A DNA stretch of 32,782 nt from Streptomyces flavotricini (GTDB taxonomy: Bacteria; Actinomycetota; Actinomycetes; Streptomycetales; Streptomycetaceae): NCBI RefSeq assembly GCF_020639365.1, contig NZ_JAINUL010000001.1, forward strand, positions 2,403,147-2,435,928, in the 5' to 3' direction. The position numbers were made by a program, and so were the translations under genes. The stretch's first letter is position 1. Each line of letters starts with the position of its first letter. This document shows, piece by piece, positions 23,526 to 31,764 of this stretch. The notes under the pieces were generated by a model. That model was given only the letters and a program-made list of their open reading frames with translations, was not told the origin of the DNA and searched no databases.

Positions 23526-24220
23526 CCACCGCTCAAGACGTGGGTCTCAAGGCCGTCGCCGAGCAGGCCGGGCGCGACCTCGAGGACGCGTCCCCGCTGG
23601 ACATCCTGCGCTGGGCGGCCGACACCTTCGGCAGGAAGTTCTGCGTCACCTCCTCCATGGAGGACGCGGTGGTCGCCCACCTGGCCTCCCGCGCCTTCCC
23701 CGGCGTGGACGTGGTCTTCCTCGACACCGGCTACCACTTCGAGGAGACCATCGGCACCCGCGACGCGGTCGAGGCCGTGATGGACGTCAACGTCATCACG
23801 CTCACCCCGACCCGCACGGTCGCCGAACAGGACGCGGAGCACGGCCCGAAGCTGCACGACCGCAACCCCGACCTGTGCTGCGCGCTGCGCAAGGTCAAGC
23901 CGCTGGAACAGGGCCTGACCGCGTACGACGCGTGGGCGACGGGCCTGCGCCGCGACGAGTCCCCGACCCGGGCGAACACCCCGGTGGTCGGCTGGGACGA
24001 GAAGCGGCAGAAGGTCAAGATCTCCCCCATCGCCCGCTGGACCCAGGACGACGTGGACTCCTACGTCGCCGAGCACGGGGTCCTGACCAACCCGCTGCTG
24101 ATGGACGGCTACGCCTCCGTCGGCTGCGCCCCCTGCACCCGCCGCGTGGCGGAGGGCGAGGACGCGCGGGCCGGCCGCTGGGCCGGACGGGCCAAGACCG
24201 AGTGCGGACTGCACGGCTGA
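23522..24220 (+). CDS. cysH: Assimilatory APS reductase (CysH, 4Fe-4S type)
   Basis: The product has 232 aa and belongs to the PP-loop superfamily (CVTSSMEDAVVAHL in place of SGGKDS). Two cysteine pairs, C119-C120 (DLCCALRKVKPL) and C202-x2-C205 (GCAPCTRR), are the 4Fe-4S ligands that mark reductases using APS rather than PAPS. The catalytic cysteine is C228 in ECGLHG at the C-terminus. The enzyme reduces adenylyl sulfate to sulfite with thioredoxin. The usual FLDTGYHFEET substrate-loop segment is present. The neighbouring cysC (APS kinase) is not needed for this route, so PAPS may be made for other uses. The start overlaps the preceding stop. Confidence 0.93.
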   Translation: MTTAQDVGLKAVAEQAGRDLEDASPLDILRWAADTFGRKFCVTSSMEDAVVAHLASRAFPGVDVVFLDTGYHFEETIGTRDAVEAVMDVNVITLTPTRTVAEQDAEHGPKLHDRNPDLCCALRKVKPLEQGLTAYDAWATGLRRDESPTRANTPVVGWDEKRQKVKISPIARWTQDDVDSYVAEHGVLTNPLLMDGYASVGCAPCTRRVAEGEDARAGRWAGRAKTECGLHG

Positions 24221-24264
24221 TGACCGACCCCATTTCTTTTACGAACGCGACGGAGAGCAAGCAG

Positions 24265-24810
24265 ATGAGCGTGAGCGACCAGGGCGCCACCGTGTGGCTG
24301 ACCGGGCTGCCGAGCGCGGGAAAGACCACCATCGCGTACGCGCTGGCCGAGCGGCTGCGCGCCGGGGGCCACCGCGTGGAGGTCCTCGACGGAGACGAGA
24401 TCCGGGAGTTCCTCTCCGCCGGGCTGGGCTTCTCCCGGGAGGACCGCCACACCAACGTGCAACGGATCGGCTTCGTCGCCGAACTCCTCGCGAGCAACGG
24501 CGTCAAGGCGCTCGTCCCGGTGATCGCCCCGTTCGCGGACAGCCGCGAGGCCGTCCGCAAGCGGCACGCCGCAGAGGGCACCGCGTACCTGGAGGTCCAC
24601 GTGGCCACCCCGGTCGAGGTGTGCTCCGAGCGTGACGTCAAGGGCCTGTACGCCAAGCAGGCGGCGGGCGAGATCTCCGGTCTGACCGGCGTCGACGACC
24701 CGTACGAGGCTCCGGAATCCCCGGACCTGCGCATCGAGTCGCACACGCAGACCGTGCAGGAGTCGGCTTCGGCCCTGCACGCGCTGCTCACCGAGAGGGG
24801 TCTGGCATGA
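24265..24810 (+). CDS. cysC: Adenylylsulfate (APS) kinase
   Basis: The product has 181 aa. The P-loop is GLPSAGKTT (from residue 14), followed by [38 protein letters not shown] and [16 protein letters not shown], and by the lid [20 protein letters not shown] and [20 protein letters not shown]. It phosphorylates APS at the 3' position to give PAPS. ATG 24265 has GGAGA eight bases upstream. An earlier in-frame ATG at 24220 overlaps the cysH stop (TGATG) and could also be used through coupling. The gene overlaps the cysD start by four bases (ATGA). Confidence 0.93.
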   Translation: MSVSDQGATVWLTGLPSAGKTTIAYALAERLRAGGHRVEVLDGDEIREFLSAGLGFSREDRHTNVQRIGFVAELLASNGVKALVPVIAPFADSREAVRKRHAAEGTAYLEVHVATPVEVCSERDVKGLYAKQAAGEISGLTGVDDPYEAPESPDLRIESHTQTVQESASALHALLTERGLA

Positions 24811-24961
24811 CGGCCACCGTCGCACACGTCCACGACGAGACCGACGCGCCGTACGCGCTGTCGCACCTCGACGCCCTCGAATCCGAGGCCGTGCACATCT
24901 TCCGTGAGGTGGCGGGCGAGTTCGAGAAGCCGGTGATCCTGTTCTCCGGCGGCAAGGACTC
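24807..24961 (+). CDS. cysD: Sulfate adenylyltransferase subunit 2 (CysD), 5' part, split
   Basis: The first 52 codons of cysD are present: [20 protein letters not shown], then a stretch ending [14 protein letters not shown] with the PP-loop SGGKDS. At 24962 the sequence jumps, out of frame, into the middle of cysN. The remainder of cysD is found at 26890-27673. Joining 24807-24961 to 26890-27673 across the shared 95-bp repeat gives 939 bp, exactly 313 codons including the stop (312 aa), a normal CysD. It overlaps the cysC stop by four bases. As read here it would be a non-functional fragment; I believe the split is a scaffold error. Confidence 0.9.
24867..24961. repeat. 95-bp direct repeat R1, copy a
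   Basis: Identical to 26795-26889; the flanking bases differ on both sides. It covers cysD codons 21-51 and ends exactly where the cysN block begins (24962). Confidence 0.95.
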
Positions 24962-25056
24962 ACGCCCCGGACCTCGCGCTGCTCACCGACGGCCTGCGGG
25001 CCGAGCGCGAGCAGGGCATCACCATCGACGTCGCCTACCGCTACTTCGCCACCGCC
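24962..25056. repeat. 95-bp direct repeat R2, copy a
   Basis: Identical to 27863-27957 and to 27958-28052. It covers the cysN segment from just before [20 protein letters not shown] to FATA. It abuts R1 copy a with no bases between. Confidence 0.95.
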
Positions 25057-26121
25057 CGGCGCCGGTTCATCCTCGCCGACACCCCCGGCCACGTGCAGTA
25101 CACCCGCAACATGGTCACCGGCGCCTCCACCGCCGACCTGGCCGTGGTCCTGGTCGACGCGCGCAACGGCGTGATCGAACAGACCCGCCGGCACGCCGCC
25201 GTCGCGGCCCTGCTGCGCGTGCCGCACGTGGTGCTGGCCGTCAACAAGATGGACCTGGTGGGCTACGAGGAGCAGGTCTTCGCGAAGATCGCCGAGGAGT
25301 TCACCGCGTACGCCTCCGACCTGGGCGTCCCGGAGATCACCGCGATCCCGATCTCGGCGCTCGCCGGGGACAACGTGGTCGAGCCGTCCGCCCACATGGA
25401 CTGGTACGGCGGCCCCACCGTGCTGGAGCACCTGGAAACCGTTCCGGTCAGCCACGACCTCACCGCCTGCCCGGCGCGCTTCCCGGTGCAGTACGTGATC
25501 CGTCCGCAGACCGCCGAGCACCCCGACTACCGCGGCTACGCGGGCCAGATCGCCTCCGGCGTACTGCGCGTCGGCGAGGCCGTCACCGTCCTGCCGTCGG
25601 GCCGTACGTCGGTCATCGCAGGGATCGACGCGCTCGGCCAGAGCGTGGACATCGCCTGGGCCCCGCAGTCGGTGACGGTCCGTCTCGCGGACGACATCGA
25701 CATTTCGCGCGGCGACCTCATCGCGCCGTCCGTGAACCCGCCCACCACCACGCAGGACGTCATCGCGACCGTCTGCCACGTCGCGGACCAGCCCCTCTCC
25801 GTCGGCGCGCGGGTGCTCCTCAAGCACACCACGCGCACGGTGAAGGCCATCGTCAAGGAGATCCCCTCGCGGCTGACCCTGGACGACCTGTCCCAGCACC
25901 CGAACCCCGGACAGCTGGTGGCCAACGACATCGGCCGCGTCGTCGTACGGACCGCAGAGCCGCTCGCGCTCGACGCCTACGCCGACTCCCGCCGTACCGG
26001 GTCCTTCCTGCTCATCGACCCGGCCGACGGCACCACGCTGGCGGCGGGCATGGCGGGCGAGTCCTTCGCCTCGCAGGCCCGGACGACCGTCCAGGCGGAC
26101 GACGAGGGTTGGGACTTCTAG
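24964..26121 (+). CDS. cysN: Sulfate adenylyltransferase GTPase subunit (CysN), 3' part A
   Basis: This block encodes the last 385 codons of Cys[21 protein letters not shown], switch motif [12 protein letters not shown] (G3), NKMDLVGY (G4), then elongation-factor-like beta-barrel domains ([40 protein letters not shown]) ending EGWDF. The amino-terminal P-loop part is absent here and present at 27676. Joining 27676-27957 to 25057-26121 gives 1347 bp in frame (448 aa), the usual size. Because it is followed by ssuA in the standard Streptomyces order, this tail, rather than the one at 28053, most likely belongs to the main sulfate operon. CysN hydrolyses GTP to drive APS formation by CysD. Confidence 0.9.
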   Translation, partial: APDLALLTDGLRAEREQGITIDVAYRYFATARRRFILADTPGHVQYTRNMVTGASTADLAVVLVDARNGVIEQTRRHAAVAALLRVPHVVLAVNKMDLVGYEEQVFAKIAEEFTAYASDLGVPEITAIPISALAGDNVVEPSAHMDWYGGPTVLEHLETVPVSHDLTACPARFPVQYVIRPQTAEHPDYRGYAGQIASGVLRVGEAVTVLPSGRTSVIAGIDALGQSVDIAWAPQSVTVRLADDIDISRGDLIAPSVNPPTTTQDVIATVCHVADQPLSVGARVLLKHTTRTVKAIVKEIPSRLTLDDLSQHPNPGQLVANDIGRVVVRTAEPLALDAYADSRRTGSFLLIDPADGTTLAAGMAGESFASQARTTVQADDEGWDF

Positions 26122-26213
26122 CCCATGGCTGGGGACATCTACTCCACGTTCGCCAAGGAGGGCGGCCGCGTGGGCAGCGGCCTCCTGGGCAGCGGCCAGG
26201 GAGGAGTGGCGCG

Positions 26214-26306
26214 ATGTGCGCGATGACGTACGCGCACTGCCTGCGCGCCCCCACTCCCCACCAGCTATACCTGTCCTTGCTGCACAGACGAAGACGTGCG
26301 TCATGA
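26214..26306 (+). CDS. Small ORF (30 aa) between cysN and ssuA, speculative
   Basis: ATG 26214 stands nine bases after GGAGG. The ORF begins [13 protein letters not shown] and ends LHRRRRAS, followed by TGA 27 bp before the ssuA GTG. Cysteines at positions 2 and 9 and its place directly ahead of a sulfur-transport gene make a leader-peptide role conceivable, but it lacks the RHVDL motif of the cysI leader. A second overlapping frame at 26125 (MAGDIYSTF) has no clear ribosome site. The 212 bp from cysN to ssuA hold nothing else recognised. Confidence 0.3.
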   Translation: MCAMTYAHCLRAPTPHQLYLSLLHRRRRAS

Positions 26307-26333
26307 GTTGACGCTACGAGAGGAAGCCCTCCC

Positions 26334-26795
26334 GTGCCTGCCACCGGTAACACCCGTACTGCGCCTTCCCGTTCCGCCGTCCGCCGCGGCGTCGCCGCCG
26401 CTGCCGCGCTGCCGCTGCTGATCGGCGTGCTCGCCTCCTGCGGCTACGGCTCCCAGGCCGACAAGCCCGAGGACAAGAAGGCGAACGCCGCCGCCGACGG
26501 AGCCAAGAAGCTCTCCGCGTCCGAGGTCCGCATCGGGTACTTCCCGAACCTGACCCACGCCACCGCGCTCGTCGGCGTCCAGGAGGGTCTGATCGCCAAG
26601 GAGCTCGGCGCCACCGCGATCAAACCGCAGACCTTCAACGCCGGCCCGTCCGAGATCGAAGCCCTCAACGGAGGCTCTCTCGACATCGGGTTCATCGGAC
26701 CCTCGCCGTCGATCAACGGCTACGTGAAGTCCAAGAGCAGCAACCTGCGGATCATCTCCGGGTCCGCCTCCGGCGGCGTGAAGCTCGTCGTGAAC
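26334..26795 (+). CDS. ssuA: Sulfonate/sulfur-source ABC transporter lipoprotein (SsuA), 5' part, split
   Basis: The start is GTG 26334 with GAGAGGAAG upstream. A lipoprotein signal peptide is clear: RSAVRR, hydrophobic AAAAALPLLIGVL, lipobox LASC with the acylated cysteine at 36. The mature part begins GYGSQADKPEDKKA and shows the substrate-binding fold of the SsuA/TauA/NMT1 group (VRIGYFPNLTHATALVGVQE, GPSEIEALNGGSLDIGFIGP, SPSINGYVKSKS). The frame is cut at 26795 by a jump into cysD. The rest lies at 31861-32541; the joined gene is 1143 bp (380 aa) in frame. It is an extracellular, membrane-anchored receptor. The precise ligand (sulfonate, sulfate ester or other) cannot be told. Confidence 0.9.
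26700..26794. repeat. 95-bp direct repeat R3, copy a
   Basis: Identical to 31765-31859; identity extends one further base by chance. It covers ssuA codons 123-153 and abuts R1 copy b (26795). Confidence 0.95.
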
Positions 26796-26889
26796 TCGAC
26801 GCCCTCGAATCCGAGGCCGTGCACATCTTCCGTGAGGTGGCGGGCGAGTTCGAGAAGCCGGTGATCCTGTTCTCCGGCGGCAAGGACTC
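26795..26889. repeat. 95-bp direct repeat R1, copy b
   Basis: Identical to 24867-24961. It opens the block that contains the rest of cysD, beginning on a codon boundary. Confidence 0.95.
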
Positions 26890-27673
26890 CATCGTGATGC
26901 TGCACCTGGCGCTCAAGGCGTTCGCGCCGGCGCCGGTGCCGTTCACGCTGCTGCACGTGGACACCGGACACAACTTCCCCGAGGTCCTCGACTACCGCGA
27001 CCGCGCCGTGGCCAAGCACAACCTGCGCCTGCACGTCGCCTCCGTCCAGGAGTACATCGACGCCGGCAAGCTCCGCGAACGCCCCGACGGGGTCCGCAAC
27101 CCGCTGCAGACCGTCCCCCTCACCGAGGCGATCCAGCAGCTGAAGTTCGACGCCGTCTTCGGCGGCGGCCGCCGCGACGAGGAGAAGGCCCGCGCCAAGG
27201 AACGCGTCTTCTCCCTGCGCGACGAGTTCTCCCAGTGGGACCCGCGCCGCCAGCGCCCCGAACTGTGGCAGCTCTACAACGGCCGCCACGCCCCCGGCGA
27301 GCACGTCCGCGTCTTCCCGCTCTCCAACTGGACCGAACTCGACGTCTGGCAGTACATCGCCCGCGAGGAGATCGAACTGCCGGAGATCTACTTCGCCCAC
27401 GAGCGCGAGGTGTTCCAGCGGAGCGGCATGTGGCTCACCGCCGGCGAGTGGGGCGGACCCAAGGACGGCGAGAGCACCCAGCGGCGGCTCGTCCGCTACC
27501 GCACCGTGGGCGACATGTCCTGCACGGGCGCCGTCGACTCCGACGCCACCACGCTGGACTCCGTGATCACCGAGATCGCCGCCTCCCGGCTCACCGAGCG
27601 GGGCGCGACCCGCGCCGACGACAAGCTGTCCGAGGCCGCGATGGAAGACCGCAAGCGCGAAGGATACTTCTAG
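26795..27673 (+). CDS. cysD: Sulfate adenylyltransferase subunit 2 (CysD), 3' part
   Basis: This encodes residues 21-312 of Cys[19 protein letters not shown] (PP-loop), [73 protein letters not shown] and the C-terminal [10 protein letters not shown], all standard for the family. CysD forms APS from ATP and sulfate in complex with CysN. The first 20 codons are missing because the block starts at the 95-bp repeat. An internal GTG at 26819 could start a shortened protein but would not be natural. The cysN ATG follows two bases after the stop. Confidence 0.92.
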   Translation, partial: LDALESEAVHIFREVAGEFEKPVILFSGGKDSIVMLHLALKAFAPAPVPFTLLHVDTGHNFPEVLDYRDRAVAKHNLRLHVASVQEYIDAGKLRERPDGVRNPLQTVPLTEAIQQLKFDAVFGGGRRDEEKARAKERVFSLRDEFSQWDPRRQRPELWQLYNGRHAPGEHVRVFPLSNWTELDVWQYIAREEIELPEIYFAHEREVFQRSGMWLTAGEWGGPKDGESTQRRLVRYRTVGDMSCTGAVDSDATTLDSVITEIAASRLTERGATRADDKLSEAAMEDRKREGYF

Positions 27674-27675
27674 AC

Positions 27676-27957
27676 ATGATCCCCACCACGAACGCCGCCC
27701 TCGGCGGCACCGTCGCCGCCACCTCGCTGCTGCGCTTCGCGACCGCGGGCTCCGTGGACGACGGCAAGTCCACCCTGGTCGGACGGCTGCTCTACGACTC
27801 CAAGTCGATCCTCGCCGACCAGCTGGAGGCCGTCGAGCGGGTCTCCGCGAGCCGCGGCCAGGACGCCCCGGACCTCGCGCTGCTCACCGACGGCCTGCGG
27901 GCCGAGCGCGAGCAGGGCATCACCATCGACGTCGCCTACCGCTACTTCGCCACCGCC
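27676..27957 (+). CDS. cysN: Sulfate adenylyltransferase GTPase subunit (CysN), 5' part
   Basis: This encodes the first 94 codons of Cys[21 protein letters not shown] (P-loop GSVDDGKST), [20 protein letters not shown] and [13 protein letters not shown] (switch I). At 27957 the 95-bp segment R2 is repeated in tandem. Since 95 is not a multiple of three, the frame is lost and stops at 28239. The continuation is either 25057-26121 (448 aa in total) or 28053-29069 (432 aa in total); both joins are in frame. The first is favoured by gene order. Confidence 0.9.
27863..27957. repeat. 95-bp direct repeat R2, copy b
   Basis: End of the block that carries cysD 3' and cysN 5'. It is immediately followed by an identical copy (27958-28052), forming a perfect 2 x 95-bp tandem. 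Confidence 0.95.
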
Positions 27958-28052
27958 ACGCCCCGGACCTCGCGCTGCTCACCGACGGCCTGCGGGCCGA
28001 GCGCGAGCAGGGCATCACCATCGACGTCGCCTACCGCTACTTCGCCACCGCC
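27958..28052. repeat. 95-bp direct repeat R2, copy c
   Basis: Start of the block with the second cysN tail. It is followed by AGGCGCC, whereas copy a is followed by CGGCGCC, so the two cysN paralogues diverge right at the repeat end. Confidence 0.95.
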
Positions 28053-29069
28053 AGGCGCCGGTTCATCCTCGCCGACACCCCCGGCCACGTGCAGTACACC
28101 CGCAACATGGTCACCGGGGCGTCGACGGCGGAGCTCGCCGTGGTGCTCGTCGACGCCCGCAACGGGGTGGTCGAGCAGACCCGGCGGCACACCGCGGTCG
28201 CGGCCCTGCTGCGGGTCCCGCACGTGGTGCTCGCGGTGAACAAGATGGACCTGGTCGGCTACGACGAGTCCGTCTTCGCCGCCATCGCCGCGGAGTTCGC
28301 CGACTACGCCCGCGGGCTCGGCGTCCGGGAGGTGACCGCCATCCCGGTCTCCGCGCTGGCCGGGGACAACGTGGTCGAGCCCTCCCCGCACATGGACTGG
28401 TACGGCGGCCCCACCATCCTGGAGCACCTGGAGACGGTTCCCGTGGACCACGACCCGCAGGGCGCCCCGGCCCGGCTCCCGGTCCAGTACGTGATCCGTC
28501 CGCAGTCCGCCGAGCACCCCGACTACCGCGGCTACGCGGGCCAGATCGCCTCCGGCGTACTGCGCGTCGGGGCCCCGGTGACCGTGCTGCCGTCCCGGCT
28601 GACCACCACCATCGCGGCCATCGACACGCTCGGCGGCCCCGCCGAGGCGGCGTGGGCCCCGCAGTCGGTGACGGTGCGGCTGGCGGACGACATCGACGTC
28701 TCCCGCGGGGACATGATCGCCCCGGCCGACGGCGCCCCGCCGGTGACCCGCGATCTCGCGGCCACCGTCTGCCACGTCGCGGACCGGCCGCTGCGGGTCG
28801 GCGACCGGGTGCTGGTCAAGCACACCACCCGTACGGTCAAGGCGGTCGTGAAGGCGATCCCGTCCCGGCTGGCGCTGGACGACCCGGCGCGCCGTACGGC
28901 CGTCGAGGAGCTGCGGGCCAACGACATCGGTCAGGTCGTGGTCCGCACGGCCGAGCCGCTGGCGCTCGACGCGTACGCGCGCTCCCGCCGTACCGGGTCG
29001 TTCCTGCTGATCGACCCGGACGACGGGACCACGCTCACGGCGTGCATGGCTACGGAGCCGGCCTGCTGA
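27960..29069 (+). CDS. CysN paralogue, 3' part C (second locus)
   Basis: The block encodes the last 369 codons of a second CysN. It is similar to tail A throughout ([57 protein letters not shown]) but differs at many positions and ends differently (MATEPAC against EGWDF). Some stretches are identical in DNA for more than 60 bp, such as 28510-28573 against 25512-25575, implying a fairly recent duplication or gene conversion. The 5' end is absent and begins at the repeat. Its downstream neighbours are not sulfur genes: the stop overlaps a convergent thioesterase gene by 20 bp. It likely provides APS/PAPS for a separate pathway. Confidence 0.88.
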   Translation, partial: APDLALLTDGLRAEREQGITIDVAYRYFATARRRFILADTPGHVQYTRNMVTGASTAELAVVLVDARNGVVEQTRRHTAVAALLRVPHVVLAVNKMDLVGYDESVFAAIAAEFADYARGLGVREVTAIPVSALAGDNVVEPSPHMDWYGGPTILEHLETVPVDHDPQGAPARLPVQYVIRPQSAEHPDYRGYAGQIASGVLRVGAPVTVLPSRLTTTIAAIDTLGGPAEAAWAPQSVTVRLADDIDVSRGDMIAPADGAPPVTRDLAATVCHVADRPLRVGDRVLVKHTTRTVKAVVKAIPSRLALDDPARRTAVEELRANDIGQVVVRTAEPLALDAYARSRRTGSFLLIDPDDGTTLTACMATEPAC

Positions 29070-29880
29070 CCCCGCCGACACCAACCGCGCCGACCCCGGC
29101 GCCGAGGGCGCCCGCCACCAGGGCGGTCAGCCGCTCCTCCTGCCCCTGCAGGTAGAAGTGCCCTCCGGGGAACACCCTGCTGGTGAACTCCGCCGTGGTC
29201 AGTTCTCCCCAGCTCGCCAGCTCCTCGGGCGGGCAGCCCGTGTCCCGGTCCCCGCCGAAGGCGGTGACCGGGACACCCGTGCGTGCGGGCTCCTTGACCG
29301 GCACGTAGTCGGTCAGCAGCCGGAAGTCCGCGCGCAGCGAGGGCAGGAGCAGCTCCCGCAGCTCGGGTATCTCGTACACCTCGGGCTCGGCGCCGCCCTG
29401 CCGGCGGGTGTACGCGACGAGCGACGCGTCGTCCAGCGCGGGCAGCTCCTCGCGGTCGCGGTGGGGGGCGGCGGTGCCCGAGACGAACAGGTGCACGGGG
29501 GCGGCGTGCGGGGCGTGCCGGCCGAGCCGGAGCGTGGTCTCGTACGCGACGAGGGCGCCCATGCTGTGGCCGAAGACGACGGTGGGCAGGACGGGCAGTG
29601 CGGCGAGGGCGGCGGCGGCGGCGCCGGCGCTCTCCTCCATCGTCTCGCTGCAGGGCTCGGCCAGCCGGTCCTGTCGGCCGGGGTACTGCACGGCGAGCAG
29701 TTCGACCGCGGGCGGCAGGTGGCGGGCCCAGCCCTGGTAGGCGCTCGCGCCACCGCCGGCGTGCGGCAGGCAGACGATGCGGGCGCGGGCGGGCTGCGGG
29801 GCCGGTGCCCCGGGGACGGTGAGGCGCTTGAGCCAGCGCGAGGTGCCCGGGCCGGTCGCGGAAGTGGTGTGCGCCGTCAC
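29050..29880 (-). CDS. Type II thioesterase
   Basis: The product has 276 aa and is an alpha/beta hydrolase of the TEII family. The N-terminal signature is ARIVCLPHAGGGASAYQGW, followed by LLAVQYPGRQDRLAEP and the nucleophile elbow VVFGHSMGALVAYE (S106). The acid is in GGDRDTG (D211 or D213), and the histidine H241 is in FPGGHFYLQGQ. TEIIs remove stalled or wrong acyl groups from carrier proteins of polyketide or nonribosomal peptide synthases, which places this block near a biosynthetic gene cluster. The GTG start overlaps the upstream VOC stop by four bases (GTGA), so the two are translationally coupled. The C-terminal end overlaps the convergent cysN paralogue. Confidence 0.92.
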   Translation of the reverse strand: MTAHTTSATGPGTSRWLKRLTVPGAPAPQPARARIVCLPHAGGGASAYQGWARHLPPAVELLAVQYPGRQDRLAEPCSETMEESAGAAAAALAALPVLPTVVFGHSMGALVAYETTLRLGRHAPHAAPVHLFVSGTAAPHRDREELPALDDASLVAYTRRQGGAEPEVYEIPELRELLLPSLRADFRLLTDYVPVKEPARTGVPVTAFGGDRDTGCPPEELASWGELTTAEFTSRVFPGGHFYLQGQEERLTALVAGALGAGVGAVGVGGVSRPAP

Positions 29881-30251
29881 CCGAGTTCCCCGCGCTCCAT
29901 GCAGAACTCGTTGCCCTCGGGGTCCGCGAGGGTGACCCAGCCGCTGCCGTCGGGGCGGGTCCGGTCGGCGACCAGGCGGGCGCCGAGGGCCTGCACCCGG
30001 GCCACCTCGTCCTCGCGGGTGCGGCCGTGCGGCTTGAGGTCGAGGTGGATGCGGTTCTTCGCCGCCTTGCCCTCGGGGACCCGTACGAACAGCAGGGTGG
30101 GACCGCCCTGCGGGTCCTCGATGACCGCCTCGGGGTCGCCCGGCTTGTCGTCGTCGGCCAGCGGGCGGCCCAGCAGGCCGCTCCAGAACAGGCCGAGGTC
30201 GTACGGGTCTCCGGTGCAGTCGAAGGTGATCGTGCGAATGCTGGGGTACAT
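29877..30251 (-). CDS. VOC (Glyoxalase_6-type) protein
   Basis: The product has 124 aa. ATG 30251 lies behind GGAGA. It forms two beta-alpha-beta-beta-beta modules: SIRTITFDCTGDPYDLGLFW with SGLLGRPLADDDKPGDPEAV, and KNRIHLDLKPHGRTREDEVA with LADPEGNEFCMERG at the end. It resembles VOC proteins seen as resistance or tailoring factors, though most have unknown substrates. It lies in a small minus-strand group regulator - VOC - thioesterase. An upstream in-frame start at 30299 is possible but has no ribosome site. Confidence 0.85.
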   Translation of the reverse strand: MYPSIRTITFDCTGDPYDLGLFWSGLLGRPLADDDKPGDPEAVIEDPQGGPTLLFVRVPEGKAAKNRIHLDLKPHGRTREDEVARVQALGARLVADRTRPDGSGWVTLADPEGNEFCMERGELG

Positions 30252-30308
30252 CGTGGTTCTCCGTGGCAGTTGGGGTGGATCGGACGGCCGGACGGTCACC
30301 GGCCGTCC

Positions 30309-31669
30309 TCAGGATGCCCCGGCGAGGGACTTGGCGCGGGCCCGGGGGCGGGCGACCACCGTGTTCCGGCCGATCAGGTTGGCGATCTCCGCCCGTGAGG
30401 AGACCTCCAGCTTGGCGAAGATGCGCCCGAGGTGGGTCTCCACCGTCTTGTGGCTGACCCCGAGGTTGCGGGCGATCTGCCGGTTGGTGCAGCCCTGGCT
30501 GACCAGTTGGGAGATCTCGTACTCGCGCTGGCTCAGCATGTACGCCTCCTCTGCGGGGGCCGCCGGTACCGCCGCCTCGGCGGTCGCGGCGGCGACCTCC
30601 CGGCCGAGCCGGGCCGCCGAGCAGGCGGTGGCCGTGTACGCGGCGGCGGTCAGGTGACGGTCGGCCTGCTCCGGTTCGCCGAGCCGCGTCCGGGCCCGGG
30701 CGAGGGCCACGCGGGCCCAGCCCTCGTCGGCGGCGTGCCCGCAGGCGGCTGCCGCGGAGAGGGCCTCCTCGGCCGGGGCGAGCGCCTCGGCGGGGCTCTC
30801 GGCGACGGCGGCGGCCAGCAGCAGCGCCTGGACGCGGAGGCCCGCGAGGCCGGTCCGCGCGGCGAGTTCACGGGCCTGACCGGCGGCGATCCGGGCCGCG
30901 TCGCTGCGGCCCACCGCGAGCCGGGCCCCGCACAGGGTCTCGGCGAGCCCGAGCCGTTCGGCGGCGGGCAGCGGTGCGGTCAGCGGGTCGGCCAGTGCGG
31001 CTCCGGCGAGGGTCTCCAGACTGCCGAGGGCGTCCCCGGCGGCGAGTTCGGCGGCGGCCAGCACCAGCCGCGAGCGGTACCACCAGGCGCCGTCGGCGGC
31101 GGCCAGCGCGCAGGCGGCCCGGGCCACCGCGACGGCCGTCTCGGGGGTGTGGACCTCCAGGGCGACCTGGGCGCGCACGCACAGGGCCAGCGCGCGCGGC
31201 TCCTGACCACCCGCCAGTTCGGAGCACCGTACGGCCTCTTCGGCGCGGGCGGCGGCCTGCGGGAAGCGGCCCTGGCGCAGCAGCAGGGCGGCCAGGCCGG
31301 CGGCGAGCGCGGTGGCGGCCGGCCACTGTCCGGTGGCGCGGGCGGTGTCGATGCCGCGGGTGAAGTGCCGTACGGCGGGCCCGTACTGCTCCAGTTCGGT
31401 CTCCAGCCGGGCCAGGCAGTCCAGGGCGCCGAGGCGCAGGGCGAGGGCGCGGTCGGTGAGGGTGTCGGCGATCCGGGCCGCGGCGCGGGCGTCGTGCAGG
31501 GCGGCGGAGGTCTCCCCGGCGGCCAGGTGCGCGGTGCCGCGGGCGGCGAGGGCGTGGGCGTGCAGGGCCTCGTCGGCGCCGTGCGCGGCGGTGGCCCGTA
31601 CGGCCTCTTCGGCCCAGGCGGCGGCCTGCGCGGGGTGGTCGGCGCCGACCGTGGCCGCGAGGGCGGTCC
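30309..31669 (-). CDS. LuxR-family regulator with TPR-like region, 5' end missing
   Basis: About 453 codons are present. The C-terminus carries a GerE/LuxR helix-turn-helix (LSQREYEISQLVSQGCTNRQ, then NLGVSHKTVETHLGRIFAKL). The rest is an Ala-rich array of TPR-like helices (AEEAVRCSELAGGQEPRALA, ARARTRLGEPEQADRHL), as in the C-terminal half of LAL-type (large ATP-binding LuxR) regulators. The ATPase half would lie upstream but is cut off, because the sequence changes at about 31669/31670 into an unrelated phospholipase fragment. The ATG that appears at 31673 is created by this join and is not natural. LAL regulators often activate the biosynthetic cluster they sit in, consistent with the adjacent thioesterase. 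Confidence 0.82.
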
Positions 31670-31764
31670 ACATCCCGTTCCACTACGCGCTCGCCGACGC
31701 GTTCACGATCTGCGACGCCTACCACTGCTCGTTCATCGGCTCGACCGACCCCAACCGCTACTAC
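31670..31764 (+). pseudogene. 95-bp orphan fragment of a phospholipase C gene
   Basis: One frame reads IPFHYALADAFTICDAYHCS followed by FIGSTDPNRYY. This is the conserved core of bacterial phosphocholine-type phospholipase C / acid phosphatase enzymes, which Streptomyces carry in several copies. Nothing upstream or downstream continues the gene. The fragment is about 95 bp long, the same length as the repeats, and sits between two scaffold blocks, so it is best read as a minimal contig from a conserved multi-copy sequence. Confidence 0.8.

Noticed and set aside
26334..26864. A 176-aa fusion of the SsuA N-terminus to a frameshifted CysD stretch
   Set aside because: The frame after 26795 is not that of cysD and the join is at a block edge; not a natural protein.
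31669..31673. ATG start for the LuxR regulator at 31673
   Set aside because: The codon is formed by bases of the adjoining phospholipase fragment; the real gene continues upstream elsewhere.
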